NCBI RefSeq assembly: GCF_000421825.1
Contig: NZ_ATXT01000011.1
Location: forward strand, 620,001 to 684,000
Reading direction: 5' to 3'
DNA length: 64,000 nucleotides
Source: Humibacter albus DSM 18994
GTDB taxonomy: Bacteria > Actinomycetota > Actinomycetes > Actinomycetales > Microbacteriaceae
The notes beneath the pieces were generated by a model that was not told the DNA's origin, made no database searches, and saw only the letters and a program-made list of their open reading frames with translations. Position numbers and translations under genes: made by a program. This document shows positions 9,129-17,666 of the stretch, one piece after another. Numbering within the stretch: the first letter of the stretch is position 1; each line of letters begins with the position of its first letter.

Positions 9129-11353
9129 TGACCGAGACGCACCCCGTGGCGCACTCCGACGGCTCCGCCGCGATCCAGGCGCCCGCGCTCGACGACGAGC
9201 TCCTCCTGGCGGTCGCCGAGGGCCGGCACCACGACCCGCACTCGGTGCTCGGCCAGCACCTCGTGGCCGCGGCGGGCGTGGCCGACCGTGTCACGGTCAT
9301 CCGCACGTTGCGTCCTCTCGCGTCGGCGGTCACCGCCGTGCTGAGCACCGGGGCGCGCGTCTCGCTCGGCCACCTCGCCCACGGCGTCTGGCAAGGCGTG
9401 AATGTGCTCGGGCTCCAGGCGTACCGCATCGAGGCGCGCTACGAGGACGGAACGGTGTGGACCGCCGATGATCCGTACCGCTTCTCCCCCACGGTGGGCG
9501 AACTGGATCTGCACCTGATCCGCGAGGGCAGGCACGAGCGGCTCTGGGACGTGCTCGGTGCGCACCACGGCGAGCACGGCGAGGTCGTCGGGACGGCGTT
9601 CGCAGTGTGGGCGCCGAACGCGACGGCGGTGCGCGTCGCCGGCGATTTCAACGGCTGGAACGGCGTCGGATCGGCCATGCGGTCCATGGGCTCCAGCGGC
9701 GTCTGGGAGTTGTTCCTTCCCGCGGTCTCCCCCGGTGCCGTCTACAAGTTCGAGCTGCGGGGCCGAGACGGCCGGTGGCACCTGAAAGCAGACCCCCTCG
9801 CACGCTGTGCGGAGGTCCCACCCGCCACGGGTTCCGTCGTCACGGTGAGCGATCACGCCTGGGGCGACGACGAGTGGATGCGCGCACGCGTCTCCCGAGA
9901 CCCGCACTCCGGTCCGATGAGCGTCTACGAGCTCCATCTCGGCTCGTGGCGTCCCGGACTCGGCTATCGCGAGGCGGCGGATGCGCTCATCGACTACCTG
10001 ACGCCCCTCGGATACACGCACGTGGAGTTCCTGCCGCTGGCCGAGCATCCGTTCGGTGGTTCCTGGGGTTACCAGGTGACCGGCTACTACGCGCCCACCA
10101 GCCGGTTCGGCCGCCCCGACGACCTGCGCTATCTCATCGACCGGCTGCACGGCGCCGGTATCGGCGTGCTGATGGACTGGGTGCCTGGACACTTTCCGAA
10201 GGACGAGTGGGCGCTGGCGCGGTTCGACGGCGAACCGCTGTACGAGCATCCGGATCCCCGTCGCGGCGAGCAGAAGGACTGGGGAACACTCGTCTTCGAC
10301 TTCGGCCGCGCCGAGGTACGCAACTTTCTGGTGGCCAACGCGCTGTACTGGCTCGAGGAGTTCCACGTCGACGGGCTGCGCGTGGATGCCGTCGCATCCA
10401 TGCTCTACCTCGACTACTCCCGCGCCGATGGGGAGTGGGCTCCGAACGTCCACGGAGGTCGCGAGAACCTCGAGGCGATCGCGTTCCTGCAGGAGGCGAA
10501 CGCCACCGCGTACAAGCGCAACCCGGGCATCGTGATGATCGCCGAGGAGTCGACGTCGTTCCCGGGGATCACGGCCCCGACGAGCGCGGGCGGGCTCGGG
10601 TTCGGGCTGAAGTGGAACATGGGCTGGATGCACGACTCGCTGCAGTACATGCACGAGGACCCTCTTTACCGCTCCTACCACCACGGCGAGATCACGTTCT
10701 CGTTCGTCTACGCGTTCAGCGAGCAGTTCCTGCTGCCGATCAGTCACGACGAGGTCGTGCACGGCAAGGGCTCGCTGGTGAACAAGATGCCGGGCGACCA
10801 CTGGCAGAAGCTCGCCAATACTCGCGCCTACCTGGCGTTCATGTGGGCGCACCCGGGAAAGCAGCTGCTGTTCATGGGCCAGGAGTTCGGCCAGCTCTCG
10901 GAATGGAGCGAGGAACGCGGGCTCGACTGGTGGGTACTCGACCAGCCGACGCACCGGGGGCTCTGGGACCTCGTGGCGCGTCTGAACGCCCTCTATCGCA
11001 CGGAGCCGGCGCTGTGGCGCCACGACCACGACCCGCGCGGATTCCAATGGCTCGACGGCGGCGACGCACAATCCAATGTCGTGGCGTTCGCCCGGATCGG
11101 CGACGGGGACCCACTGGTGTGCATCAGCAACTTCGCGGGCGTCCCGCACACCGACTACCGTCTGCCGATGCCGTTCGCCGGTGAGTGGGAGGAACTGCTG
11201 AACACCGACGCGGTCGAGTACGGCGGTTCCGGAGCGGGCAACCTCGGCACCGTCACGGCGACGGATGCTCCGTGGGGCGGTCTGCGCGCCTCCGCCGTTC
11301 TCACGCTCCCGCCGCTGGGCACGCTCTGGCTTCGCCCCCGTCGGGCGCGCTGA
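9125..11353 (+). CDS. glgB: 1,4-alpha-glucan branching enzyme GlgB
   Basis: A 742-aa GH13_9 branching enzyme that cuts alpha-1,4 chains and re-attaches them as alpha-1,6 branches. In order: CBM48-type N-domains ([11 protein letters not shown] near residue 35; [18 protein letters not shown] near 160), the barrel with [12 protein letters not shown], nucleophile Asp in [15 protein letters not shown], Glu in [30 protein letters not shown], and [10 protein letters not shown]-terminal beta-domain ends in [10 protein letters not shown]. The ATG at 9125 overlaps the glgE stop by 4 nt. GlgE and GlgB act alternately on the same growing glucan, so the coupling makes functional sense. The full family length is present. 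Confidence 0.96.
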   Translation: MMTETHPVAHSDGSAAIQAPALDDELLLAVAEGRHHDPHSVLGQHLVAAAGVADRVTVIRTLRPLASAVTAVLSTGARVSLGHLAHGVWQGVNVLGLQAYRIEARYEDGTVWTADDPYRFSPTVGELDLHLIREGRHERLWDVLGAHHGEHGEVVGTAFAVWAPNATAVRVAGDFNGWNGVGSAMRSMGSSGVWELFLPAVSPGAVYKFELRGRDGRWHLKADPLARCAEVPPATGSVVTVSDHAWGDDEWMRARVSRDPHSGPMSVYELHLGSWRPGLGYREAADALIDYLTPLGYTHVEFLPLAEHPFGGSWGYQVTGYYAPTSRFGRPDDLRYLIDRLHGAGIGVLMDWVPGHFPKDEWALARFDGEPLYEHPDPRRGEQKDWGTLVFDFGRAEVRNFLVANALYWLEEFHVDGLRVDAVASMLYLDYSRADGEWAPNVHGGRENLEAIAFLQEANATAYKRNPGIVMIAEESTSFPGITAPTSAGGLGFGLKWNMGWMHDSLQYMHEDPLYRSYHHGEITFSFVYAFSEQFLLPISHDEVVHGKGSLVNKMPGDHWQKLANTRAYLAFMWAHPGKQLLFMGQEFGQLSEWSEERGLDWWVLDQPTHRGLWDLVARLNALYRTEPALWRHDHDPRGFQWLDGGDAQSNVVAFARIGDGDPLVCISNFAGVPHTDYRLPMPFAGEWEELLNTDAVEYGGSGAGNLGTVTATDAPWGGLRASAVLTLPPLGTLWLRPRRAR

Positions 11354-11428
11354 GAAGGCGCGAAGCCGGGCGCGCTCGCCCACCCGAGCGGGCTCCGCCT
11401 CGCTCCGCGACCGAGGAGGCCCCTCATT

Positions 11429-11476
11429 GGGCGCCGCCGCCTAGTAGAGAACGGGCGCCGCGGCCTAGTAGAGCAG
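11429..11476. repeat. 24-bp direct repeat at the 3' end of the thioredoxin-like gene
   Basis: Two adjacent 24-bp copies (11429-11452 and 11453-11476) share GGGCGCCG and CCTAGTAGAG with about three mismatches. The second copy holds the last codons and TAG stop of the neighbouring minus-strand gene, so the first is a duplicated gene tail downstream of the stop. Confidence 0.8.
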
Positions 11477-12418
11477 CGACGCGAGCCTGCTTCGCGCCGT
11501 GATGACGCGCGGGTCCGTGACGCCGACGATCTCGAAGTAGTCCACCAGGCGCGCGCGTATCGCGTCTTTTCCTGCCTGATCGCTGGCGCTGAAGAGGTCG
11601 AGCAGCCGCGTGAACGCGTCGTCGACGTGGCCGCCCGAGAGGTCCAGATCCGCGACCGCGAGTGCCGCGGCAGCGTCGTGCGGCGCGGCTGCTGCGGCCT
11701 CGCGCAGCGAAGCGGCATCGGCCCCGGCCAGCCGCTCCAGCAGCGTGACCTGAGCCAGACCGGCGACAGCGAGGTCGTCCCGAGGGTCTTGGGCGATGGC
11801 CAGCTTGTACTCGGCGATGGCCGTGGCGTAGTCGCCCTTCTCGATCGCCTCGTAGGCCTCTTGGTGGTGGGGCGGAAGAGGTTCGGGTTCCGGCTCCGAC
11901 GCTTCAGCCTCGTCGTTCCCGTCGGTTCCGTCGGTCGGCTCCACGCTGACGCTTCCGGTCACACCGTTCTGCGCCGCCACCTCGAGTACCTGCTCGAAGA
12001 CCTCGCGCACCTGCTGCTCGGGGATGGCTCCCACGAACAACGGCGCCGGCCGGCCGCCGATCAGTGCCGCGACCGTGGGGATCGACTGGGCCTGGAACGC
12101 CTGCGCGAGCTGCGGGTTGGCATCCACGTCGACCTTCACGAGCACCAGGCGGCCCGAGTAGTCGGCGACGGCGCGTTCCAGGGCAGGCGAGAGCTGCTTG
12201 CACGGCCCGCACCATTCCGCCCACAGGTCGACGATGACGGGCACCGTGTTCGACAACTCCAGGAACTGGGCGAAGTTCGCGTCCGTTCCGTCGTAGATCA
12301 GACCAGGGAGCGCCTGCGGGGGTGCGTCGCTCGGCGGTTGCGCCTCCGAGGAGCGGTTCGCCAGTGCGGAGAGATCCACGGCACCGCGCAGTGAGGCGGC
12401 ATCGGGCGTGTTGGTCAT
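11465..12418 (-). CDS. thioredoxin-domain protein with C-terminal TPR-like repeats (YbbN/CnoX-like)
   Basis: 317 aa. Residues 1-45 form a variable leader, about 45-150 a thioredoxin fold with the active site WAEWCGPCKQ near residue 70, about 150-185 an acidic linker, and the rest helical TPR-like repeats (HQEAYEAIEKGDYATAIAEYKLAIAQ region broken into helices). Related proteins (E. coli YbbN/CnoX) are chaperone-holdases protecting unfolded proteins under oxidative stress; that role is inferred. Both active-site Cys are present, unlike E. coli YbbN where the site is degenerate. Its ATG overlaps by 1 nt the stop of the membrane protein gene upstream (TGATG), so the two are coupled. Confidence 0.85.
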   Translation of the reverse strand: MTNTPDAASLRGAVDLSALANRSSEAQPPSDAPPQALPGLIYDGTDANFAQFLELSNTVPVIVDLWAEWCGPCKQLSPALERAVADYSGRLVLVKVDVDANPQLAQAFQAQSIPTVAALIGGRPAPLFVGAIPEQQVREVFEQVLEVAAQNGVTGSVSVEPTDGTDGNDEAEASEPEPEPLPPHHQEAYEAIEKGDYATAIAEYKLAIAQDPRDDLAVAGLAQVTLLERLAGADAASLREAAAAAPHDAAAALAVADLDLSGGHVDDAFTRLLDLFSASDQAGKDAIRARLVDYFEIVGVTDPRVITARSRLASLLY

Positions 12419-14319
12419 CAGAGCTCCTTAGCGCTGAGAAGTGTCTGGGTGAAACCGAGCATGACTATCTTCTGCTTCGAGCCCGCCGGCGGCACGTAGA
12501 ACAGCAGCTGATAGCCGTACGTGGTCTGGATGCCCTTGGTGCTGTCGGTCACGCCGGTCAGCGCCTGCACGTTGGCGTTGCTGGTCGACACCGTCGCCCC
12601 GGCCTCCACCGGCTTCAGGGTCGAGACCTCGCTGATGTCTGTGGCGACGATCGCGCCCGAGTTGTTCGTCGCCATCGCGACGGGCGCGTCATCTCCCGCG
12701 CTCGTGCTGAACGTGAGGCTCGCCGTGCTCGGAAGACTCTTGATCTGCTGCGCCTTGTAGTCCGCGCCGACCTGTGGTGCGAGCTTGTCGCTCTTGGAGT
12801 CGAAGAGGTCGTAGTACTTGCTCTTCTTGCCGTTCTGCAACACGTCGCCGTAGTAGTCGCCAAGCTTGTTCGGAGCGGCCAGAAGCAGCTTCGAGTCGGG
12901 CGGCACGATCGACGTGCCGATGTTCGCCGGGGGAAGGTCGGGCACGTCGGCGTTGGCTTCCAGCGAGATGGCGTACGCGACCTTGTAGTTGTCACGTGGA
13001 GTGTTCTGCACCATGACCAGATCCAACGGCGCGGACTTGCTGTCCTTCGGATCGTGCACGACAGCACTGACGACCCGCGGCCAGTCGGCGGTCGCCTCGG
13101 GCAGCGCCAGCGAGACGGTGCTGCTGATGCTCGGAGTCGCGGTGGCGTCGGACTTCTTGGTGCGCAACGCGTAATCCCCCGTGCGCGCCTCCAGCGCCGC
13201 GGCAGTGAAGCGAGTCGCCGCAAGAGAGGGGCTCAATGAGGCGTCGGCCTTGCCCGCCGTGACCGAGATCGAGGCCACGATGTTGTCGAGCTGCGGTTCG
13301 GTGACAGCAGGTGGCGGGGTGTCCTTCCCCTGGCCGGGCAGATCGGTGGCCAACGGGGTCGAGGATGCCGTCGCCGTCGCCGTGCTGCCGGCACCGAACT
13401 GGGGCCAATAGCTCGACGAACAGCCGGCCAGCGCAATCGTGCCGGCGAGAACGACGGGCACCGCGACGAAGGACCGGCCGATGGCGCGGCGGCCGCGGGC
13501 TGGCGGTTCGACCTCTTGCGTCGGCTTGTAATTACCCGGCTTCGGCGGCTTCGACCCGCGGGGCAGTTTCGGCGGCTTGCCGCCACCCCGGCGCGGTCCG
13601 CGCGATCGACGCAGGTGCCGGATGGCCAGGATGTACATGAAGACTCCGAAGGCCGCCAGGACGAGGCCGCCCACGATCAGCGGGCCCGCCCACGGTGTGC
13701 GATTGTCCAAGGGCCAGGTGAGGCTGATCTTGTCGGGAGCCGGCTTGGTGCCGTCGCTGGCGATGATGACGCTCACCGTGTCGGGAACGTTCATCTTGGT
13801 GACCGTGGCGTCGGAGCCGGTGAACTCCTCGAGCCAGAGGTCGGAGCCCTGAGGATTCGGCCCCGCCTTCTTCTTCGAGTCGCCACTCGTCGACGTCTGC
13901 GTCGAAGTCGTTCCGTCAGCATGGGCGGTGACGGTTGGCGCGGGGGTCGCCGTGCCGGTGGAGGTCGACTTCGAGCCGGCGTCCGCCGACGACGTGCCTC
14001 GCACGATCTTCGACGAGAGCGAGTTGGTCGCCGCGTTGTAACTCACCTTCGCGTACTTCTCGTGGCCGAGCCAGGCCAGAACATCCGCCGTACGCCCGTA
14101 GGCGACGAGCGGCTTGTCGCTGCCGGCGACGGTGAGCGTCTGCTGGCCGGTGCGAGCCCGCAGCACGGCGCCCGAGATGACGATGAACGCGGGATCGCCC
14201 TTCACCACGGTGCCGGCGGCCACGTTCGCCGGCGGAATCCAGATGGTGCGCTGCGCGATGCCGAGCGCGATGGTCACGGCCGCCGCGACGAACGCCAGGA
14301 TGGCGATCAGGAATCGCAC
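12418..14319 (-). CDS. membrane protein with an internal lipobox, function unknown
   Basis: 633 aa, no family recognised. From the N-terminus: a membrane segment (about 2-20), a short extracytoplasmic domain, a Ser/Thr-rich linker (about 108-150), a second segment (about 211-234, PLIVGGLVLAAFGVFMYILA), a very basic Pro/Lys/Arg stretch (235-281), a third hydrophobic segment (283-299) ending in a perfect lipobox LAGC with Cys 300, and a large extracytoplasmic domain rich in polar residues. It reads like a membrane protein joined to a lipoprotein. The start is GTG 14319 behind an excellent GAAGGAG; frames extending further upstream lack support. Coupled to the thioredoxin/TPR gene downstream, which hints at an envelope or folding role, unproven. 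Confidence 0.75.
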   Translation of the reverse strand: MRFLIAILAFVAAAVTIALGIAQRTIWIPPANVAAGTVVKGDPAFIVISGAVLRARTGQQTLTVAGSDKPLVAYGRTADVLAWLGHEKYAKVSYNAATNSLSSKIVRGTSSADAGSKSTSTGTATPAPTVTAHADGTTSTQTSTSGDSKKKAGPNPQGSDLWLEEFTGSDATVTKMNVPDTVSVIIASDGTKPAPDKISLTWPLDNRTPWAGPLIVGGLVLAAFGVFMYILAIRHLRRSRGPRRGGGKPPKLPRGSKPPKPGNYKPTQEVEPPARGRRAIGRSFVAVPVVLAGTIALAGCSSSYWPQFGAGSTATATASSTPLATDLPGQGKDTPPPAVTEPQLDNIVASISVTAGKADASLSPSLAATRFTAAALEARTGDYALRTKKSDATATPSISSTVSLALPEATADWPRVVSAVVHDPKDSKSAPLDLVMVQNTPRDNYKVAYAISLEANADVPDLPPANIGTSIVPPDSKLLLAAPNKLGDYYGDVLQNGKKSKYYDLFDSKSDKLAPQVGADYKAQQIKSLPSTASLTFSTSAGDDAPVAMATNNSGAIVATDISEVSTLKPVEAGATVSTSNANVQALTGVTDSTKGIQTTYGYQLLFYVPPAGSKQKIVMLGFTQTLLSAKEL

Positions 14320-14711
14320 GTACTCTCCTTCGCTGTCTCGTCTCGCCTGCATCAACCACGGCGCTCGGTGCGCTCGGCGCGTGAAGCGCGCGCGGCTTCC
14401 GGTATCGGGTGACGGCCGGTTCGACGATATTTCAGACCGGCAGAAGCACCACGATACCGAAACAGCCCTGAGAAGCCGCTCCCAGCGGGCTGGATGCCGC
14501 ATCGGCACCTGGCGAAACCCCGCCCGTGCATCAGTCCGCGCGGCCGCCCCCGGCGCCGAGGTCACCCTCCATTCGGGGCGCGTGCACGACTACACTCAGA
14601 GAACCGCCGCGCCGACGCGACGGCTTTTGCGTCGCCTGCCGGCAGCCCCCATCCGGCAGCGTCGAACGCGACTCACCACGCCCCCGAGACCAGCCGGAGA
14701 GAAGAAGCCCC
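14320..14711. other. 392-bp divergent intergenic region
   Basis: Non-coding gap between the minus-strand membrane protein and the plus-strand DivIVA-type gene. It holds the Shine-Dalgarno of the former at its left edge and a plausible plus-strand -10 box at 14591-14596. I see no gene, RNA or repeat in it. Confidence 0.5.
14591..14596 (+). promoter_or_regulatory. candidate -10 box upstream of DivIVA-type gene
   Basis: TACACT, 115 nt before the GTG start at 14712, fits TANNNT. No convincing -35 lies 16-18 bp upstream, so this is tentative. Confidence 0.35.
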
Positions 14712-16160
14712 GTGGCTACCGAAGAAACAGAGTTCACTCAAGTCTTCCGCGGTTATGACAAAGACGAAGTCGACAAGGCACTGCAGGATCTGCGCCGCGA
14801 GCTGATCCAGGCGAACGCACAGAGCGCCGACGCCGCCAAGGAGATCAAGCGTCTCAGTGCCCGCATCGACGAGCTCAACGCCGAGATCGAGGAGGTCGGG
14901 AGTCCGACCTTCTCCGGCCTCGGCACCAAGCTCGAGAACACGCTCCGTGTCGCCGAAGAGCAGTCGACACGCATGATCGCGCAGGCGGACATCGACGCGG
15001 AGAAGCTGCGCGCGGCCGTCGCCGGCGAGGTCGAGAAGACTCGGCGCACCGCAGAGGAGCAGGCCCAGCGCATCCTCTCCGAAGCGCACGCCCAGGCGGA
15101 CACCACGCTGCAGGACGCGAACATCGAGGCCAACGAGCTGGTCACCGAGTCGAGGACGCGCGCGGAGACCATGAACCAGGAGGCCCAGCGCGAAGCCGCA
15201 GCCGTGCGCAGCTCCGTCGCGACGGAGGTCGCGGAGTTGCGCGCGACCGCGAAGCGCGAGGCCGCGTCCGTGCGGGCCGAGGCCGAACACCAGGCCGCAG
15301 AGGTGAAGGCCGCGGCGACGGCGGAGGCGGCGCAGGCGCGGGCCGACGCGGATGGTCTGGCTCGCGAGGTCGAGGAGACGCGTGCCGCCCTCGCACGTGA
15401 GGTGGAACAGCGCAAGGCGGAGGTGGAGGCCGAGCTCGCGGACCGGCGCACGGAATTGGAGGCGGAGATCGCGCAGGCGAAGCGCGACCTGGCGGCCGAC
15501 ACCCAGCAGGCCCGCATCGATCTCGCCAATGAGATCGAGCAGGGGCGGGCGTCGCTCGCCCGTGACCTCGAGCAGCGCAAGGCCGAAGCCGAAGCCGAGG
15601 CAGACAAGGAGCGCAAGGCCTTCCAGCGCTCGGCGGACAAGGCGCGCAAGGAGCTCGACGAGGAGCTCGCCGGCGTTCGGTCGCAGGTCGCCGCCGAGTC
15701 CGAGCGCCTCGCCCACGAGGCGGAGCGCGCTCGCATGGAGCTCGAGGTCGAGCTCAAGGCCCGCCGCGACGAGTCCGAGAAGGAGCACCTGTCCCGGCAT
15801 CAGGAAGCCGTGGCACAGACGCAGAAGTACCTCGACGACGCGAACGCCGAGCTCGCAGAAGTCACTCGTCGCACGAACGAGGTGCGGTCAGAGGGCGAGG
15901 CGATCGAGAAGGAGATGCGGTCAGAGGTCAAGGCCGCGCGCAAGGAGGCCGAGAACTCCGCCCGCGAGATCGTGCGCGCCTCCGAAGAGCGCGCACGGGT
16001 CATCATCGATGACGCGGAAGAGCGCACCCGCGTCCTCGTGGCGGACGCGGAAGAGCGCCTGTCGCAGATTAGGATCGAGCGCGAAACCGTCGCCGGCTAC
16101 TTCGAGAGCCTCCGCGGCGTCCTGCAGCAGGCCGAAGAGGTCTCGGCAGAGAACAGCTGA
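14712..16160 (+). CDS. DivIVA-domain long coiled-coil protein
   Basis: 482 aa. Residues 1-70 match the DivIVA N-terminal region (FTQVFRGYDKDEVDKAL); nearly all the rest is continuous heptad-like coiled coil rich in Ala, Glu, Arg and Lys, with few helix breakers (one around 70-85). Such proteins (DivIVA/Wag31 relatives, Scy-like scaffolds) organise cell poles, septa or filaments in actinobacteria; here that is inference from architecture. The start is GTG 14712, about 9 nt after GGAGAGAAG. The stop lies 21 nt before the AI-2E-type permease gene, probably one operon. Because most of the length is coiled coil, similarity searches would pick up many unrelated proteins. Confidence 0.8.
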   Translation: MATEETEFTQVFRGYDKDEVDKALQDLRRELIQANAQSADAAKEIKRLSARIDELNAEIEEVGSPTFSGLGTKLENTLRVAEEQSTRMIAQADIDAEKLRAAVAGEVEKTRRTAEEQAQRILSEAHAQADTTLQDANIEANELVTESRTRAETMNQEAQREAAAVRSSVATEVAELRATAKREAASVRAEAEHQAAEVKAAATAEAAQARADADGLAREVEETRAALAREVEQRKAEVEAELADRRTELEAEIAQAKRDLAADTQQARIDLANEIEQGRASLARDLEQRKAEAEAEADKERKAFQRSADKARKELDEELAGVRSQVAAESERLAHEAERARMELEVELKARRDESEKEHLSRHQEAVAQTQKYLDDANAELAEVTRRTNEVRSEGEAIEKEMRSEVKAARKEAENSAREIVRASEERARVIIDDAEERTRVLVADAEERLSQIRIERETVAGYFESLRGVLQQAEEVSAENS

Positions 16161-16181
16161 TCCGACCACGCCGAGGGGCCC

Positions 16182-17228
16182 ATGAAGATCCAGAACGCTT
16201 TCCGTGTCGGATTGATCGGGACCCTCGGCGTCGGCCTGGGCATCCTGATCCTGTCGGCGATCGTCTCGCTGTCGACGGTGGTCACCTACATCGGTGCCGC
16301 CCTCTTCCTCGCACTGGGACTCGAGCCGATCATCGCGTTCCTCGAGCGCCGCAAGCTGCCCCGCTGGTCATCCATCGTGATCGTGCTGGTCGTCATCCTG
16401 TCCCTCCTCGGCCTGTTGCTCTGGGCGATCATCCCGATCATCGTCAAACAGGCCTCGAGCCTCGTGGAGAAGATCACCGAATTCGTACAGAACGGCACGT
16501 ACGAGGACTGGTACGTGGGGCTGCAGAAGCAGTTCCCCGGCATCGACTTCGACAAGACGCTGCAAGACGTGTGGGGCTCCGTGCAGCACTCCGCCGGCGA
16601 CATCGGGGCCGGCCTCCTCTCGGTCGGCATCGGGATCGTCTCGGGCTTCTTCGGCGTGCTGATCGTGCTGATCCTCACCATCTACTTCACCGCGTCGTTG
16701 CCCAACATGAAGCGCACGGCCTACGAGCTGGTCCCGGCGAGCAAGCGTGCGCGCTTCGCCGACATCGCCGAGCAGATCACCGACTCGGTGGGCAAGTACG
16801 TGATGGGCCAGGTCGCGCTCGCGCTCTGCAACGGCATTCTGAGCGCCATCTTCCTGACGATCATCGGCGCGCCGTTTCCCCTGCTGCTCGCGGTCATCGC
16901 CTTCCTCTTCTCGCTCATCCCGCTCGTCGGCACGCTGACCGGATCCGTCGTCATCGTGCTGCTCACGCTCGTTCTGCTGCCCTCCTCCCCCATCACCGCC
17001 CTGATCGCAGCCATCTGGTACGTGATCTACATGCAGGTCGAGGCGTACGTGCTGTCGCCGCGCATCATGAACAGGGCGGTGTCGGTGCCGGGCGCCCTCG
17101 TCGTGATCGCCGCGCTGGCCGGGGGATCGTTGCTCGGCCTCCTCGGCGCCCTCATCGCCATCCCGGTGGCCGCTTCCATGCTGTTGATCATCAAACAGGT
17201 CGTCGTGCCCCGGCAGAACGAGCTCTGA
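16182..17228 (+). CDS. AI-2E family transporter (PerM-type permease)
   Basis: A 348-aa polytopic inner-membrane protein of the AI-2E exporter/PerM family. Hydrophobic segments come in the family's usual order: two near the N-terminus (about 8-28 and 30-48), one around 63-85, a soluble loop at 85-140, then paired helices at about 145-170, 205-285 and 300-335. The late motif QVEAYVLSPRIMNRAVSVPG is characteristic. Substrates are uncertain across the family (signals, ions, sodium exchange), so no specific cargo is assigned. The ATG follows GAGGGG by 5 nt. Confidence 0.88.
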   Translation: MKIQNAFRVGLIGTLGVGLGILILSAIVSLSTVVTYIGAALFLALGLEPIIAFLERRKLPRWSSIVIVLVVILSLLGLLLWAIIPIIVKQASSLVEKITEFVQNGTYEDWYVGLQKQFPGIDFDKTLQDVWGSVQHSAGDIGAGLLSVGIGIVSGFFGVLIVLILTIYFTASLPNMKRTAYELVPASKRARFADIAEQITDSVGKYVMGQVALALCNGILSAIFLTIIGAPFPLLLAVIAFLFSLIPLVGTLTGSVVIVLLTLVLLPSSPITALIAAIWYVIYMQVEAYVLSPRIMNRAVSVPGALVVIAALAGGSLLGLLGALIAIPVAASMLLIIKQVVVPRQNEL

Positions 17229-17301
17229 CCGCCGACGGCGGGAACGCGCACACTTCCGTCGCCTACGCGGCTCGCTTACGCGGTGCACTGCGATGGAGCG
17301 C

Positions 17302-17601
17302 TTACACGACGCGCCAGCACCCGGTGTGCCAGTGCCGTCGCGAGGCCAGGTCGGCCGCGTCTCCGAGCACGCCGTCCGCCCGCCACACCACGAGGTGGGC
17401 CGTGCCCGGCGCGACGATCCCGCCGCAACCGGGACAACTGTAGTTCTTCACAGCGGAGGCGGCCGAGACCGGCTGCACGTTCCACTGGTGGCCGCGCCGC
17501 GTCTCGGTGCGACGCCAGCCCGACATCATTCTGCTCAGGTCGTCCGGCTCGGACTTCTGCTCGCCGCGGCCGCGTCGGCGGGGTCGATTGGAGCGCGGCA
17601 C
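17302..17601 (-). CDS. small conserved actinobacterial protein with CxxC...HxxC motif
   Basis: 99 aa, basic N-terminus (MPRSNRPRRRGRG) and a C-terminal half with CPGCGG at about residues 56-61 and HWHTGC near 90-95. The pair of Cys plus His/Cys suggests a small zinc ribbon. It resembles short actinobacterial proteins of unknown role, sometimes mislabelled ATP/GTP-binding. It lies between the convergent permease gene and the antiporter. The product is only described, not assigned a function. Confidence 0.7.
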   Translation of the reverse strand: MPRSNRPRRRGRGEQKSEPDDLSRMMSGWRRTETRRGHQWNVQPVSAASAVKNYSCPGCGGIVAPGTAHLVVWRADGVLGDAADLASRRHWHTGCWRVV

Positions 17602-17666
17602 CCGCCCAGTCTACAAATCTCGTATTCGAGGGGTGAGCGCGGCACACGCCCTCGTCGCGGTCGTCG

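Noticed and set aside
9068-11383. Long minus-strand open frame antisense to glgB
   Set aside because: Arg/Val/His-rich translation without structure; glgB on plus is unambiguous.
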